From assembly GCA_900547585.1 (NCBI GenBank), contig URHD01000021.1, forward strand, positions 1 through 28,420: a stretch of 28,420 bases of DNA, given 5' to 3'. The stretch is from an uncultured bacterium. Lineage in GTDB: Bacteria > Cyanobacteriota > Vampirovibrionia > Gastranaerophilales > Gastranaerophilaceae. Positions 1 to 7,565 of the stretch are shown here, one piece after another; position 1 is the stretch's first letter; each line of letters opens with the position of its first letter. Both the position numbers and the translations under genes were made by a program. Below the pieces are notes generated by a model. It ran no database searches, was not told where the DNA came from, and was given only the letters and a program-made list of their open reading frames with translations.

Positions 1-257
1 TTTGCTGCTTCGTATTGTTTTGTTGTACTCATTGCCGAGGAGCCGGCCCTGAAAGAATCTGCGGGCTGGGAAAAGGTGATAATTTTAAACAAATCATTCG
101 CCAATCCGCTGTTTTTGATTTGTTTCATGTTGTCGTTTGTGAAAGCGTATGAACCGGCTTTTTGGTTTACGGCGTTTGTTTCTGCTGAATGCACAATAGC
201 CGGCGCGCAGCTCAAAGATAACAATATTGCCATGGTTTTTATTAATTTTTTATGCAT
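1..257 (-). CDS. Secreted hypothetical protein, N-terminal part (runs off left edge)
   Basis: Reading leftward from an ATG at 257-255, 85 codons are open to the window edge, so the C-terminus is missing. The start has an AGGAAA ribosome site about 9 nt upstream, inside the last codons of the GAF/HD-GYP gene; the gap between stop and start is 5 nt, so the two are probably cotranscribed. The N-terminus begins MHKKLIKTMAILLSLSCAP and continues to AIVHSAETNA: a short basic n-region, a hydrophobic core and a plausible signal peptidase I site after HSA. The visible mature part is polar and I recognise no domain. Secreted or periplasmic location is inferred from the signal peptide only. Confidence 0.6.
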   Translation of the reverse strand, partial: MHKKLIKTMAILLSLSCAPAIVHSAETNAVNQKAGSYAFTNDNMKQIKNSGLANDLFKIITFSQPADSFRAGSSAMSTTKQYEAA

Positions 258-262
258 AAAAT

Positions 263-2005
263 TTAGTTTCCTGCTTTGCAATTGTAGTAGTGGTTGAAAA
301 TTTCAAAGAATTTTCTTTCTTCTTCACTGAAATTTTCCGGCTCTTTTGATGTTATTAAATCATAAAGATAACCGACATTGTACTTTGCGAGTATTATTTC
401 ATCTTCGGGCTGCAATTTCCAGTCCACTTCGCTCAAAAATACCTGCACTAGCCTGTCCAGCCTTATTCTAAAGAAAGAATCAACAATTTTCGGGTCAAAG
501 TGTTTTCCCGAGCCGGTTTTGATGATTGAAAGTGCGTCTTTAATCGGCATTTTGTCACGGTAATGGCGTTTTGAGGTGATTGCATCAAAAACATCGCTCA
601 CCGCAAGGATTCTGCCACCGAGGCAAATATTTTCGCCCGCAAGTTTTCTGAAATAGCCGGTTCCGTCGTATTTTTCATGGTGGCTCGAGGCGATTTCAGC
701 GACTTCTTTGAATTCCTCCGAAAGATAAACCTTGTTCAGGATATCGTAGGTGATTTTTACGTGCTCCTGAATGTGTTTGTATTCTTCATCGGTGAGTTTG
801 CCCTCTTTTTGTAAAACCGCGTCGCGAATCCCTATTTTCCCGATATCATGGAGGATTGCGCCATGGATTACGTTGTCTTTTTGCGATTTTTCAAGGTTCA
901 AATCCTCGCAAATCAACTCCGAATACATTTTTACACGGTTTGAATGACCTGCTGTGATTTTGTCGCGGGCGTCGATAGAGGCTGCGAGCGTGTCAATAAA
1001 GCTTTTAAACAGCTGTTTCTGGGTTTCAATCATTTTTAGCTGAGAATCAAAAAGCCTTGCGTTTTCTATTGCAATTCCTGCGCTTGTGCCGATTGCGATT
1101 AGCATTTCCTCGTCTTCGCGGGTGAATGTGCCGTTAATTTTGTTCAAAACCTGAAAAACACCGAGAATTTCATGTTTTATGTTCCTCATCGGCATGCATA
1201 GAATGGTTTCTGTTTTGTAGCCTGTTTTTGAGTCGATTTCGGGGTTAAAACGGGAATCCTCGTATGCGTTTTTAATATTTACGATTTCACCTGTTTTTGC
1301 AACAAATCCTGCAAGCCCTTTATCAGCGTCAAACCTGATTTCTTTGCTTTCTAACCCCAGCGCAACCTTTGACCAGAGCTGATTTTGGGCTTTGTCAAGG
1401 ATGAAAACCGAACATCTGTCAGCATTCAGCACCTTTTTTATCTCCTGTGCAATGCGTTCAAGCAAAAGGTCAAGGCTTGTTTCTGCTGCGAGGGTTCTTG
1501 CAACGTTTAAAAGCGCAGTAACCGGTTTTTGCGGCTCATAATCAGGCGCATTTTCGTCTTTGTTTTCATTCTGGACTTTTTCAATAAGGGATTTTATTTT
1601 TCCGTCCAAAAAACCGTCCTCAATTGATATTTCCATTGCGCGTTTTAGGTTTGCGAGCGCTTCCGGGTAATTTTTTTCTCCCGAAAAAACGCTTGCACGG
1701 CAATAGAAGTTTATTTTTTGCGCAGAAAGGTCGCGTACATTTTCTGCGAGGAATTTTGCGTCTTCAAGCATATTCAGGGCTGTTTTGTAGCTTCCGTTGT
1801 TGAGTTTGTATTCCAGAACCCCCATCAGGGAAAGATTCCGGGAAATCAGCCCGTAAAATTTTGTGTTCAGCAAAAATTCATGGAGACTTTTTGCCTCATT
1901 GTAAAGAACCTGAGTGCTTTCTGTGTCCAATCTTTCAAAAAGTTTGTGCAATTTATCGTTTGCAGGTGCAGAATTAATTTCCTGTGATTTTATTGACTCT
2001 TCCAT
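263..2005 (-). CDS. GAF and HD-GYP domain protein (probable cyclic-di-GMP phosphodiesterase)
   Basis: The start is taken at the ATG of MEESIKSQ, which has AAGGG 6 nt upstream; a start 16 codons further up has no ribosome site. This gives 580 residues. Residues 1-160 are helical and TPR-like, about 169-319 form a GAF sensor domain, and about 330-520 an HD-GYP domain. The metal and catalytic motifs are visible: HDIGKIG (HD at about 386-387), HVKITYDIL, HHEKYDGTGY (about 442-451) and the Asp of VSDVFDAI. The GYP signature reads GYF here. The family hydrolyses cyclic dinucleotides, usually c-di-GMP, so the likely role is signal turnover controlled by a GAF ligand; no transmembrane segment is seen, so it is probably cytoplasmic. 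A TATAAT lies about 23 nt before the start. The signal peptide gene follows 5 nt downstream. Confidence 0.88.
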   Translation of the reverse strand: MEESIKSQEINSAPANDKLHKLFERLDTESTQVLYNEAKSLHEFLLNTKFYGLISRNLSLMGVLEYKLNNGSYKTALNMLEDAKFLAENVRDLSAQKINFYCRASVFSGEKNYPEALANLKRAMEISIEDGFLDGKIKSLIEKVQNENKDENAPDYEPQKPVTALLNVARTLAAETSLDLLLERIAQEIKKVLNADRCSVFILDKAQNQLWSKVALGLESKEIRFDADKGLAGFVAKTGEIVNIKNAYEDSRFNPEIDSKTGYKTETILCMPMRNIKHEILGVFQVLNKINGTFTREDEEMLIAIGTSAGIAIENARLFDSQLKMIETQKQLFKSFIDTLAASIDARDKITAGHSNRVKMYSELICEDLNLEKSQKDNVIHGAILHDIGKIGIRDAVLQKEGKLTDEEYKHIQEHVKITYDILNKVYLSEEFKEVAEIASSHHEKYDGTGYFRKLAGENICLGGRILAVSDVFDAITSKRHYRDKMPIKDALSIIKTGSGKHFDPKIVDSFFRIRLDRLVQVFLSEVDWKLQPEDEIILAKYNVGYLYDLITSKEPENFSEEERKFFEIFNHYYNCKAGN

Positions 2006-2098
2006 TTTGACCCTTAACATATTCTCAATTTGATTATACAATATTTTTAGCAAATTTAAAATGCAATATACTACATGTATGATAATTTAGGAGTTTAT

Positions 2099-2791
2099 AT
2101 GAAAAAAATCAGCATTATTGTTCCGGTTTACAATGAAATCGACACTCTTGACCGGATTGTTGAAAAAATCGAAAATGCGCCATTTTGCGGGCTTGAAAAG
2201 GAGATAATTTTTGTTGATGATTCGTCTTTTGACGGCAGCACGGATTTGTTGAAAAAATATGAAGAAAAGTACAAAGTTTTTTATCATGAAACAAATCAGG
2301 GCAAAGGCGCCGCAATTAGAACCGCAATGAAGCACATGACAGGCGACATAATGGTTATTCAGGACGCTGATTTGGAGTATGATCCGAACGATTATGACGA
2401 ACTTTTGAGGCTTATTCTCGAAGATAAGGCGGATGTTGTTTACGGCTCAAGGCTTTCCGGAGGAAAACCATCGCGTTCGTTTATGTTTACGCACTTGATG
2501 GGCAACAAGCTACTCACTCTTATAACAAATATCCTCTACAACACGACTCTGACCGACATGGAAACCTGCTACAAGGCTTTTCGCACTGATTTTTTAAAGG
2601 GAATCGTGATAAAATCGGACAGATTTGATTTTGAACCGGAAATTACCGCAAAAGTCCTGAAAAGAAAGGCGCGTTTGTACGAACTGCCTGTTTCTTATTA
2701 TGGCAGGGAGTACGCAGAGGGTAAAAAAATTACCTGGTTTGACGGAATTCATGCGATTTGGGCGCTGGTGAAATTCAGATTTACCGATTAG
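2099..2791 (+). CDS. Family 2 glycosyltransferase, DPM1-like
   Basis: A GT-A fold glycosyltransferase of 230 residues. The start is the ATG of MKKISIIVPVYNE, with TAGGAG 7 nt upstream; an in-frame ATG eight codons earlier lacks a ribosome site. Motifs: IIVPVYNE at the N-terminus (nucleotide-binding strand), VDDSSFDGS, the DAD metal motif in VIQDADLEYDP, and DMETCYKAFR, which is typical of the dolichol-phosphate mannosyltransferase-like branch. There is no C-terminal membrane domain, so this is the short soluble form. The family transfers a sugar from a nucleotide sugar to a polyprenyl phosphate or envelope glycan; the exact substrate cannot be read from the sequence. It is divergent from the HD-GYP gene and lies 70 nt before adk, which has its own promoter. 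Confidence 0.88.
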   Translation: MKKISIIVPVYNEIDTLDRIVEKIENAPFCGLEKEIIFVDDSSFDGSTDLLKKYEEKYKVFYHETNQGKGAAIRTAMKHMTGDIMVIQDADLEYDPNDYDELLRLILEDKADVVYGSRLSGGKPSRSFMFTHLMGNKLLTLITNILYNTTLTDMETCYKAFRTDFLKGIVIKSDRFDFEPEITAKVLKRKARLYELPVSYYGREYAEGKKITWFDGIHAIWALVKFRFTD

Positions 2792-2804
2792 TTCAAATAT
2801 ATTA

Positions 2805-2832
2805 TTGTCACATATTTTTAAAGTGTTAAGAT
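2805..2832 (+). promoter_or_regulatory. Sigma-70-type promoter for adk-map
   Basis: TTGTCA (2805-2810) and TAAGAT (2827-2832) are separated by 16 nt, ending 28 nt before the adk ATG, just after the glycosyltransferase stop. A GAGAG ribosome site follows at about 2850. Confidence 0.5.
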
Positions 2833-2860
2833 TTATTCATAGCAATGAAAGAGAGTTTAT

Positions 2861-3514
2861 ATGAAAAAAGAATTGATTTTTATGGGACCTCCGGCAAGCG
2901 GAAAAGGTACACAAACCAAAAAACTGGCAGCTGATTCGGGGTTTGTCCATGTTGATACAGGCTCCCTGCTTCGTGAAGCTATGGCAAACAACACAGAAGC
3001 CGGCAAAATTGCCAAAGATTACGTTGAAAAAGGCCAGCTCGTTCCGGTGAATGTTGTTGCAAACATCATTAAAGACAGGCTAAAACAGGATGATGTTCAA
3101 AAAGGCTTTATTCTGGACGGTTTTCCCAGAAGCATTGAGCAGGCCGAGCTGCTTGATGAAATGCTCAAAGAAATTGACGCGGGAAAAGAGGTCAAAACTA
3201 CCGTAATTTATTTTGATATTCCGATTGAAAACCTTATGGAGCGTATTATTTACCGTCGTTCCTGCCCGAAATGCGGCGCTATTTTCAATATCAAAACCAT
3301 GCCGATTATAAAAGAGGGCGTTTGCGATTTTTGTCAGGCTGAACTTGTTCAAAGAAAAGACGATACGGAAGAAATCGCAAAAAAACGTTTTGAAACATAT
3401 TTTTCACAAACAGCTCCGCTCATTGACTTCTACGAAAAGCGCGGTGTGCTCGTAAAACTCGATGCGACCGGCTCTATTGACGAAATTTACGAAAAATTGA
3501 AACAGGTTATATAA
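2861..3514 (+). CDS. adk: Adenylate kinase, zinc-LID type
   Basis: Reversible phosphotransfer between ATP and AMP giving two ADP; cytoplasmic and essential. 217 residues, the normal length for long-form bacterial adenylate kinase. The P-loop is GPPASGKGT at residues 9-17; DGFPRS at about 86-91 is the AMP-site signature. The LID domain carries a complete four-cysteine zinc site: C135, C138, C155 and C158 (CPKC and CDFC). The zinc form is widespread in Gram-positives and some other phyla and absent from most enterobacteria. map starts 4 nt after its stop, so the two form a transcription unit. adk and map are usually neighbours in the spc ribosomal protein operon, but secY and infA are absent here, so the pair has moved out of, or been left by, that operon. 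Confidence 0.97.
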   Translation: MKKELIFMGPPASGKGTQTKKLAADSGFVHVDTGSLLREAMANNTEAGKIAKDYVEKGQLVPVNVVANIIKDRLKQDDVQKGFILDGFPRSIEQAELLDEMLKEIDAGKEVKTTVIYFDIPIENLMERIIYRRSCPKCGAIFNIKTMPIIKEGVCDFCQAELVQRKDDTEEIAKKRFETYFSQTAPLIDFYEKRGVLVKLDATGSIDEIYEKLKQVI

Positions 3515-3518
3515 AATC

Positions 3519-4271
3519 ATGGCAGCAACAAGAAAATCCAGAGAAGAAATAAAAATCATGCGCTACGCGGGGAATGTTGTGGCGCTGGTTCATCAGGCAA
3601 TGAAAAAAGAGATAAAACCGGGCGTTTCCACGAAATACCTGGATGAAATTGCCTCAAAAATCATCAAGGAGAACAAATGTCTCCCGACTTTTCTGGGTTA
3701 CGGCGGCTTTCCGGCAACGATTTGCGCCTCAATTAACGCAAATGTTGTCCACGGAATCCCCTCTGACGATGAAATCCTAAAAGAGGGTGATATTATCAGC
3801 ATTGACGTGGGTGCAACCTACCATGGCATGGTTGGCGACGGCGCGTGGACTTATCCGGTGGGCGAAGTTTCTGATGAATGCAAAATGCTGCTTGAAACCA
3901 CTGAAAAATCGCTTTTTGCCGGAATTGAAAAAATGAGAGCCGGAAATACGCTCGAAGATGTCGGCGGAGCGATTGAAGATGTTGCAAAATCGAAAAATCT
4001 CGGTATTGTGCGCCAGTACGGCGGCCATGGCGTCGGACATCAAATGCATGAGGAGCCTTTTGTGTTCAATTACCGCGCGGGGAACAATTTTGAGCTGAAA
4101 TCAGGCATGACAATTGCTATCGAGCCCATGTTAAACCTCGGGTGCGATGATGTTTACGTCCAGGAAGATAAATGGTGCGTAACAACAAAAGACCACAAGC
4201 CTTCCGCACACTTTGAGCATACAATTCACGTTACGGACGGAGAACCGGATATTTTGACGCTGTTGTTGTAG
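3519..4271 (+). CDS. map: Methionine aminopeptidase type I
   Basis: Removes the initiator methionine from nascent proteins in the cytoplasm. 250 residues, type Ia size, no N-terminal extension. All metal ligands are visible: D96 (SIDVG), D107 (VGDGAW), H170 (GGHGVGH), E202 (AIEPML) and E233 (HFEHT); H78 in NVVHG is the substrate-side histidine. The ATG is 4 nt after the adk stop and lacks a good ribosome site, so translation is probably coupled to adk. A small membrane protein gene follows 12 nt downstream. Confidence 0.97.
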   Translation: MAATRKSREEIKIMRYAGNVVALVHQAMKKEIKPGVSTKYLDEIASKIIKENKCLPTFLGYGGFPATICASINANVVHGIPSDDEILKEGDIISIDVGATYHGMVGDGAWTYPVGEVSDECKMLLETTEKSLFAGIEKMRAGNTLEDVGGAIEDVAKSKNLGIVRQYGGHGVGHQMHEEPFVFNYRAGNNFELKSGMTIAIEPMLNLGCDDVYVQEDKWCVTTKDHKPSAHFEHTIHVTDGEPDILTLLL

Positions 4272-4283
4272 CCGGGAGGATTT

Positions 4284-4649
4284 ATGAGCAAGTTTGGCGA
4301 TAATTTGAAAAAAATGATTGATATTTTTGACGAATATCGTCTGTATTCGCCTTATTATCGCAAAATGGCGGTGGTTTTCCTTATTTTGATGGTTTTGTCT
4401 TTCATAACTTTGTTTATTAAGGATAATCCCGGCAAATTGGGCGCTGTTATTGGGCTTATTGTTTTGATTATGTTCCCTGTTATAATTTATTACGGTGTTA
4501 GGGTAGGGTTTGATGTTTACAAAGCCGGCAAAAAGACGCTCTCAAAAGAAAAAACGAACAAATTTCTGAGATTTTATGATTTTATTTATATTTATGTGAT
4601 ATTTCTTGACCCTATTGTGAGAAAACTGGTTACAAAGTTTCTGATTTGA
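4284..4649 (+). CDS. Small hypothetical membrane protein
   Basis: 121 residues, unknown function. The start has a strong GGGAGG site 5 nt upstream of ATG, 12 nt after map, so it is the likely last gene of the adk-map unit. There are two predicted transmembrane helices, at about residues 28-45 (VVFLILMVLSFITLFI) and 52-72 (LGAVIGLIVLIMFPVIIYYG). A basic, aromatic amphipathic C-terminus (FYDFIYIYVIF) may form a third membrane-associated segment. No catalytic motif is visible. Confidence 0.75.
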   Translation: MSKFGDNLKKMIDIFDEYRLYSPYYRKMAVVFLILMVLSFITLFIKDNPGKLGAVIGLIVLIMFPVIIYYGVRVGFDVYKAGKKTLSKEKTNKFLRFYDFIYIYVIFLDPIVRKLVTKFLI

Positions 4650-4658
4650 CAACTTTAT

Positions 4659-4834
4659 AGAGGGCAACCCGAAACCTCACCCCGCTGACACGGACAAGCT
4701 CGGTTAATGGACAGAAGGGAGGTGAGAACAAGTGCTTCTTCTAAATGAAGAAGAGCTAATGATTATCGTATTGATAATATTAGCTCTCAAGCTCTAGGGT
4801 TTTAAAGAGCGGACTCGCACTCCGCTCGCCCTTT
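4659..4834 (+). ncRNA. Candidate structured RNA, about 176 nt, with embedded small ORF
   Basis: By eye the region folds into nested and adjacent helices. Closing stem AGAGGGC (4659-4665) with GCCCTTT (4828-4834); second stem AACCC (4666-4670) with GGGTT (4797-4801); CTCACC (4676-4681) with GGTGAG (4721-4726); perfect hairpin CTTCTTC/GAAGAAG (4735-4753); AGAGCTAAT/ATTAGCTCT with an inner ATTATC/GATAAT stem (4752-4787), which overlaps the previous hairpin by two bases; GAGCGGA/TCCGCTC hairpin (4807-4827). The region between two genes is thus almost fully paired. It matches no RNA class I can name: tmRNA, RNase P, SRP and 6S hallmarks are not evident. It lies 9 nt after the small membrane protein stop, so it could be a 3-prime UTR product or a separate transcript. 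No clear terminator U-tract follows. The strand is chosen from the Shine-Dalgarno inside it. Confidence 0.5.
4732..4797 (+). CDS. Candidate 21-aa hydrophobic peptide (small ORF)
   Basis: A GTG-initiated frame of 21 codons ending in TAG gives a peptide that starts MLLLNEEELM and ends IIVLIILALKL: an acidic N-terminal part and a hydrophobic C-terminal helix with one lysine. GGAGGTGA (4718-4725), the full 8-nt complement of the 16S 3-prime end, is 6 nt before the GTG, which is unlikely to be accidental. The same bases pair with CTCACC at 4676-4681, so translation may be held closed by the RNA fold. Short hydrophobic peptides behind occluded ribosome sites are characteristic of type I toxins, but leader peptides or chance are also possible. 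No homologue is recognised. Confidence 0.35.
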   Translation: MLLLNEEELMIIVLIILALKL

Positions 4835-4874
4835 AATTAATATTATAAACTATTTAACAATTATTTCAATATTT

Positions 4875-5300
4875 TTATGAAAGCTCTTTTTTAATCTGCG
4901 AATGCAGATAGTTCGCACGAATCAGACGGTTTGAGAGGATTTCGTAGCGTTTTTGCTGCTCGCCGAAAGGTACTTTCAGGTTTACAAGTTCGTCAACCGA
5001 GCTGTTTATCTTGTTTAATCGGTTGAGCGTGTCTTTTATCTGAAAAAAATGAATAAGCATTTTCAGCTTTCTCGCCAGCGGTGAGCTTTTCTTGTTTTTG
5101 TCGAGATATTCATCGAATTTTTCGAACATAAACTCGAAAAATCCCTGCTTTTTTTCTTCAAACTCGGGGTCGTCCGCAGGATTAAGCGGATTTCTGGAAA
5201 AAATGGACTGCGCAGCTGAAAAATCGACTTTAAAGTCGTCCATTGCGACTTCGTCGTTTTCCTTTTGATGATATGTTTTTGTAAACTTGTCCACTTCCAT
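4875..5300 (-). CDS. Hypothetical cytoplasmic protein, helical
   Basis: 141 residues, no known domain. The N-terminal 60 residues are acidic and polar; from about 62 to 141 the protein is predicted helical and amphipathic (FFEFMFEKFDEYLDKNK, then a basic RKLKMLIHFF segment). There is no signal peptide or transmembrane helix. The ATG is 24 nt after the stop of the upstream 104-aa gene, so the two are probably an operon. A TATAAT motif ends only 6 nt before the ATG, but no -35 box accompanies it. An internal ATG (MDDFKVDF, codon 20) is an alternative start. Confidence 0.6.
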   Translation of the reverse strand: MEVDKFTKTYHQKENDEVAMDDFKVDFSAAQSIFSRNPLNPADDPEFEEKKQGFFEFMFEKFDEYLDKNKKSSPLARKLKMLIHFFQIKDTLNRLNKINSSVDELVNLKVPFGEQQKRYEILSNRLIRANYLHSQIKKELS

Positions 5301-5324
5301 ACTTCCATTATAAACTGCTGAAAA

Positions 5325-5639
5325 TTATTTTTTACCGAATATTTGAGGTATTTTTTTAAGAAATTCTATAATTTTTGCCCGATTTTTGTAACCTGCGACG
5401 CAACCTCCGCCAATCACTGCAAGGGTAAACAGTTTTTTTAAAATATTTTCTGTTTTTGATGTTTTTTGCGCGCTTTTTGGATTTTGCAGCGCGGATTTTA
5501 TTTCTTTGTACTTGTCTTCGCCGAGTTTTAGTTCGTCATAAAGCGAATATTTGTACATCTGAGCCGGCGGACACACGACCTGACGCGGGTTCGGCTGAAA
5601 TTTCATATTCGGATTCACACTATTCACTGAATTTTGCAT
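5325..5639 (-). CDS. Hypothetical protein with one transmembrane helix
   Basis: 104 residues. The N-terminus is polar and Asn/Pro-rich (MQNSVNSVNPNMKFQPNPRQ), of a style often seen in Gastranaerophilales small proteins. A single hydrophobic helix (LFTLAVIGGGCVAGY) lies at about residues 70-84, followed by a short basic tail ending in FGKK. It is the first gene of a two-gene minus-strand unit. Function unknown; the membrane-anchored topology is inferred only from hydrophobicity. Confidence 0.6.
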   Translation of the reverse strand: MQNSVNSVNPNMKFQPNPRQVVCPPAQMYKYSLYDELKLGEDKYKEIKSALQNPKSAQKTSKTENILKKLFTLAVIGGGCVAGYKNRAKIIEFLKKIPQIFGKK

Positions 5640-5842
5640 AAGACTACACTTTCACACAGATATAAAAACAAAAATCCGCCGAAAATTGCGCCAGTTGCAC
5701 GAAATTTTTTAACTTTGTTACAAATATAAAATATATATCAAAAATGTTTAGTATTTTGGGCATGGTTTGAGTACAATTGTAAGTAAAAACTATATTGCAA
5801 ACTTTGAAATTGCGAAGTTCGTGAAAATTAGTTTTTAAGCGG
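5640..5842. other. Intergenic AT-rich stretch with weak nupC promoter
   Basis: Between the 104-aa gene (minus) and the transporter (plus) there is no gene. The part before the repeat is very AT-rich. TTGAGT (5767-5772) and TATATT (5791-5796) at 18 nt spacing is a weak promoter candidate for the transporter. A 327-nt minus-strand reading frame here (5644-5970) is mostly translated repeat and is not called. Confidence 0.35.
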
Positions 5843-5928
5843 GTCATTCCGAACTTGTTTCGGAATCTTGCCGGAATGAAATGTAGGTATTTCATTTTTG
5901 TTAGACCCTGAATCAAGTTCAGGGTGAC
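5843..5928. repeat. 86-bp GTCA-ended palindromic repeat
   Basis: Starts GTCATTCCGAACTTGTTTCG and ends CAAGTTCAGGGTGAC. The outer 26 nt on each side are inverted imperfect copies of each other (GTCAnnCnGAACTTGnTTCnGnnTCT), and each arm is itself a small palindrome (TTCCGAAC...TTCGGAA; CCCTGAA...TTCAGGG). Repeats of this wording (CCCTGAA-TCAAG-TTCAGGGTGAC) are widely scattered in unrelated bacterial genomes as REP-like or palindromic repeat units. It sits 68 nt upstream of the transporter start. Confidence 0.75.
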
Positions 5929-5996
5929 ATAATAGACTGGTTGCGCTGAGTTTTGGTTATTCCGGTGCACACAAACATTGAAGGAAAGAATGGAAC

Positions 5997-7277
5997 ATGG
6001 AAAGATTTGTCGGTATTTTCGGAATTATATTAATTTTGGGGATTGCGTTTGCTTTTTCTAATAACAAAAAGGCTATTTCGTTAAAAACAGTTATTCCCGG
6101 ACTGATTTTGCAGGTATTGCTTGCTATTTTTATCCTGAAAGTGCCGGTCGGAAAGCAGATTTTCCATGCGATAGGCATGTTTATCCAGAAAATCCTTGAT
6201 TTTTCAAATATGGGCGGCGATTTTGTATTTGGCGTGCTGACAAACAGTCCCGCAAAGATGGAGGAACTGTTCGGTGCGGGCGCAGGGTTCATTTTTGCGC
6301 TTAAATTGATTCCTACGATTATTTTCATTTTGATTCTTGTGAATATTCTTTATTATTACGGCATAATGCAGCGAGTTGTTGCGTTTTTTGCAAAAATCAT
6401 GTACCGCATAATGAATGTTTCCGGTGCAGAATCGCTTTCTAACATCGCCAGCGCATTTGTGGGGCAGGTTGAGGCGCAAATTATGATTAAACCGTACCTT
6501 TCTGGCATGACAATGTCCGAACTTCTCGCTTCAATGACAGGAAGTATGGCATGTATCGCTGGCGGCGTAATGGCGATGTACATAGGTATGGGGATTCCGG
6601 CGGAATATCTGCTTGCCGCTTCGATAATGGCGGCTCCGGGGGCTCTTGTGATTTCAAAAATTGTTTACCCCGAAACCGAGGAATCCCAGACGAAAAACGA
6701 GGTAAAGGTTGAGATTAAAAAGAACCATGTAAACCTGATTGACGCGATTGCGCACGGGGCTTCCGATGGTATGAAAGTTTCTATAAATGTAATCGCTATG
6801 CTGATTGCTTTGATTGCATTGATTTCGATGATTGACTGGATTTTGGGCGGCGTCGGGCAGTTTCTTGCGCAAAAACTCCATCTCAGCCTTGCTTTCATCA
6901 ATATTGATTTAAATCATCTTTCTTTGAAAGAGATTTTGGGAGCGATTTTCTCGCTTTTTTCTATTCCGATGGGCGTTCCGCTCAAAGATGCGGGTGCGGT
7001 CGGCGCTTTGATGGGTACAAAGCTTGTTTTCAACGAATTTATTGCATACCTTGATTTGACTTCAATGAAAGCAGTTCTTGACCCGAAAAGTGTTGTTATT
7101 GCAAGTTTTGCGCTTTGCGGATTTGCAAATCTCGGCTCAATCGCAATCCAAATCGGCGGAATCGGCGAATTGGCGCCTAACAGACGTAAAGACCTTGCAA
7201 AATTGGGTGTTAAAGCGCTGTTTTGCGGAACTCTGGCGTCATATCTTTCCGCTTGTATTGCCGGGATTTTGTTGTAA
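5997..7277 (+). CDS. nupC: Concentrative nucleoside transporter (NupC/CNT family)
   Basis: An inner-membrane symporter that imports nucleosides with H+ or Na+. 426 residues, the usual bacterial CNT length, with about eight to ten hydrophobic segments. The family core is intact: GAESLSNIASAFVGQVEAQ corresponds to the substrate-binding region that in most members reads GQTEA (Thr is Val here). It is followed by the conserved PYLSGMTMSELLASMTGSMA and IAGGVMAMYIGMG stretch, and later FANLGSIAIQIGGIG. The ATG has AAGGAAAG 8 nt upstream; another ATG 7 nt earlier is out of frame. The pyrimidine-nucleoside phosphorylase at 17605 is a plausible metabolic partner but is not in the same operon. The Thr-to-Val change could affect nucleoside preference (inference). 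Confidence 0.92.
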   Translation: MERFVGIFGIILILGIAFAFSNNKKAISLKTVIPGLILQVLLAIFILKVPVGKQIFHAIGMFIQKILDFSNMGGDFVFGVLTNSPAKMEELFGAGAGFIFALKLIPTIIFILILVNILYYYGIMQRVVAFFAKIMYRIMNVSGAESLSNIASAFVGQVEAQIMIKPYLSGMTMSELLASMTGSMACIAGGVMAMYIGMGIPAEYLLAASIMAAPGALVISKIVYPETEESQTKNEVKVEIKKNHVNLIDAIAHGASDGMKVSINVIAMLIALIALISMIDWILGGVGQFLAQKLHLSLAFINIDLNHLSLKEILGAIFSLFSIPMGVPLKDAGAVGALMGTKLVFNEFIAYLDLTSMKAVLDPKSVVIASFALCGFANLGSIAIQIGGIGELAPNRRKDLAKLGVKALFCGTLASYLSACIAGILL

Positions 7278-7406
7278 TTGTCCGATTCGCCCTGGTTTTG
7301 GGATTGATGCGCCGAAACTCGTTCAGGTTTCTAAAATTCATTTTTTGTGCATTCCGCCCCCACAATAAAAAATCTCTCCCAATCTAAAAAATAGAACAAT
7401 TCCGCA

Positions 7407-7524
7407 GGATTTGGCGATTTCACTTTAGAGTGCTCATGGGGGAGGCTTCTTCAAGCTTTTAAATTCAAAAATCAACGTCGAATAGCCGGAGGAATCAGCA
7501 CTCTAAAGTGAAATCGCCAAATCC
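7407..7524 (+). repeat. Structured intergenic element, copy A
   Basis: A perfect 28-bp inverted repeat (7407-7434 with 7497-7524) encloses 62 nt. The enclosed core reads CATGGGGGAGGCTTC on the left and GAATAGCCGGAGGAATC on the right. GGCT (7443-7446) pairs with AGCC, leaving an asymmetric purine-rich internal loop. It lies between the convergent ends of nupC and the CgeB-like gene. The rest of the 288-nt gap shows nothing further. Confidence 0.85.
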
Positions 7525-7565
7525 CTAAAAATACTTAAAACAAGCTTAATGCAACATCAATTGGC

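Noticed and set aside
4646..4651. TTGACA as promoter of the structured RNA
   Set aside because: No -10 box lies 16-18 nt downstream; the sequence there is GC-containing and paired in the fold.
5644..5970. 108-aa minus-strand reading frame
   Set aside because: It is mostly the translated 86-bp palindromic repeat plus AT-rich flank, with no ribosome site and a composition unlike a protein.
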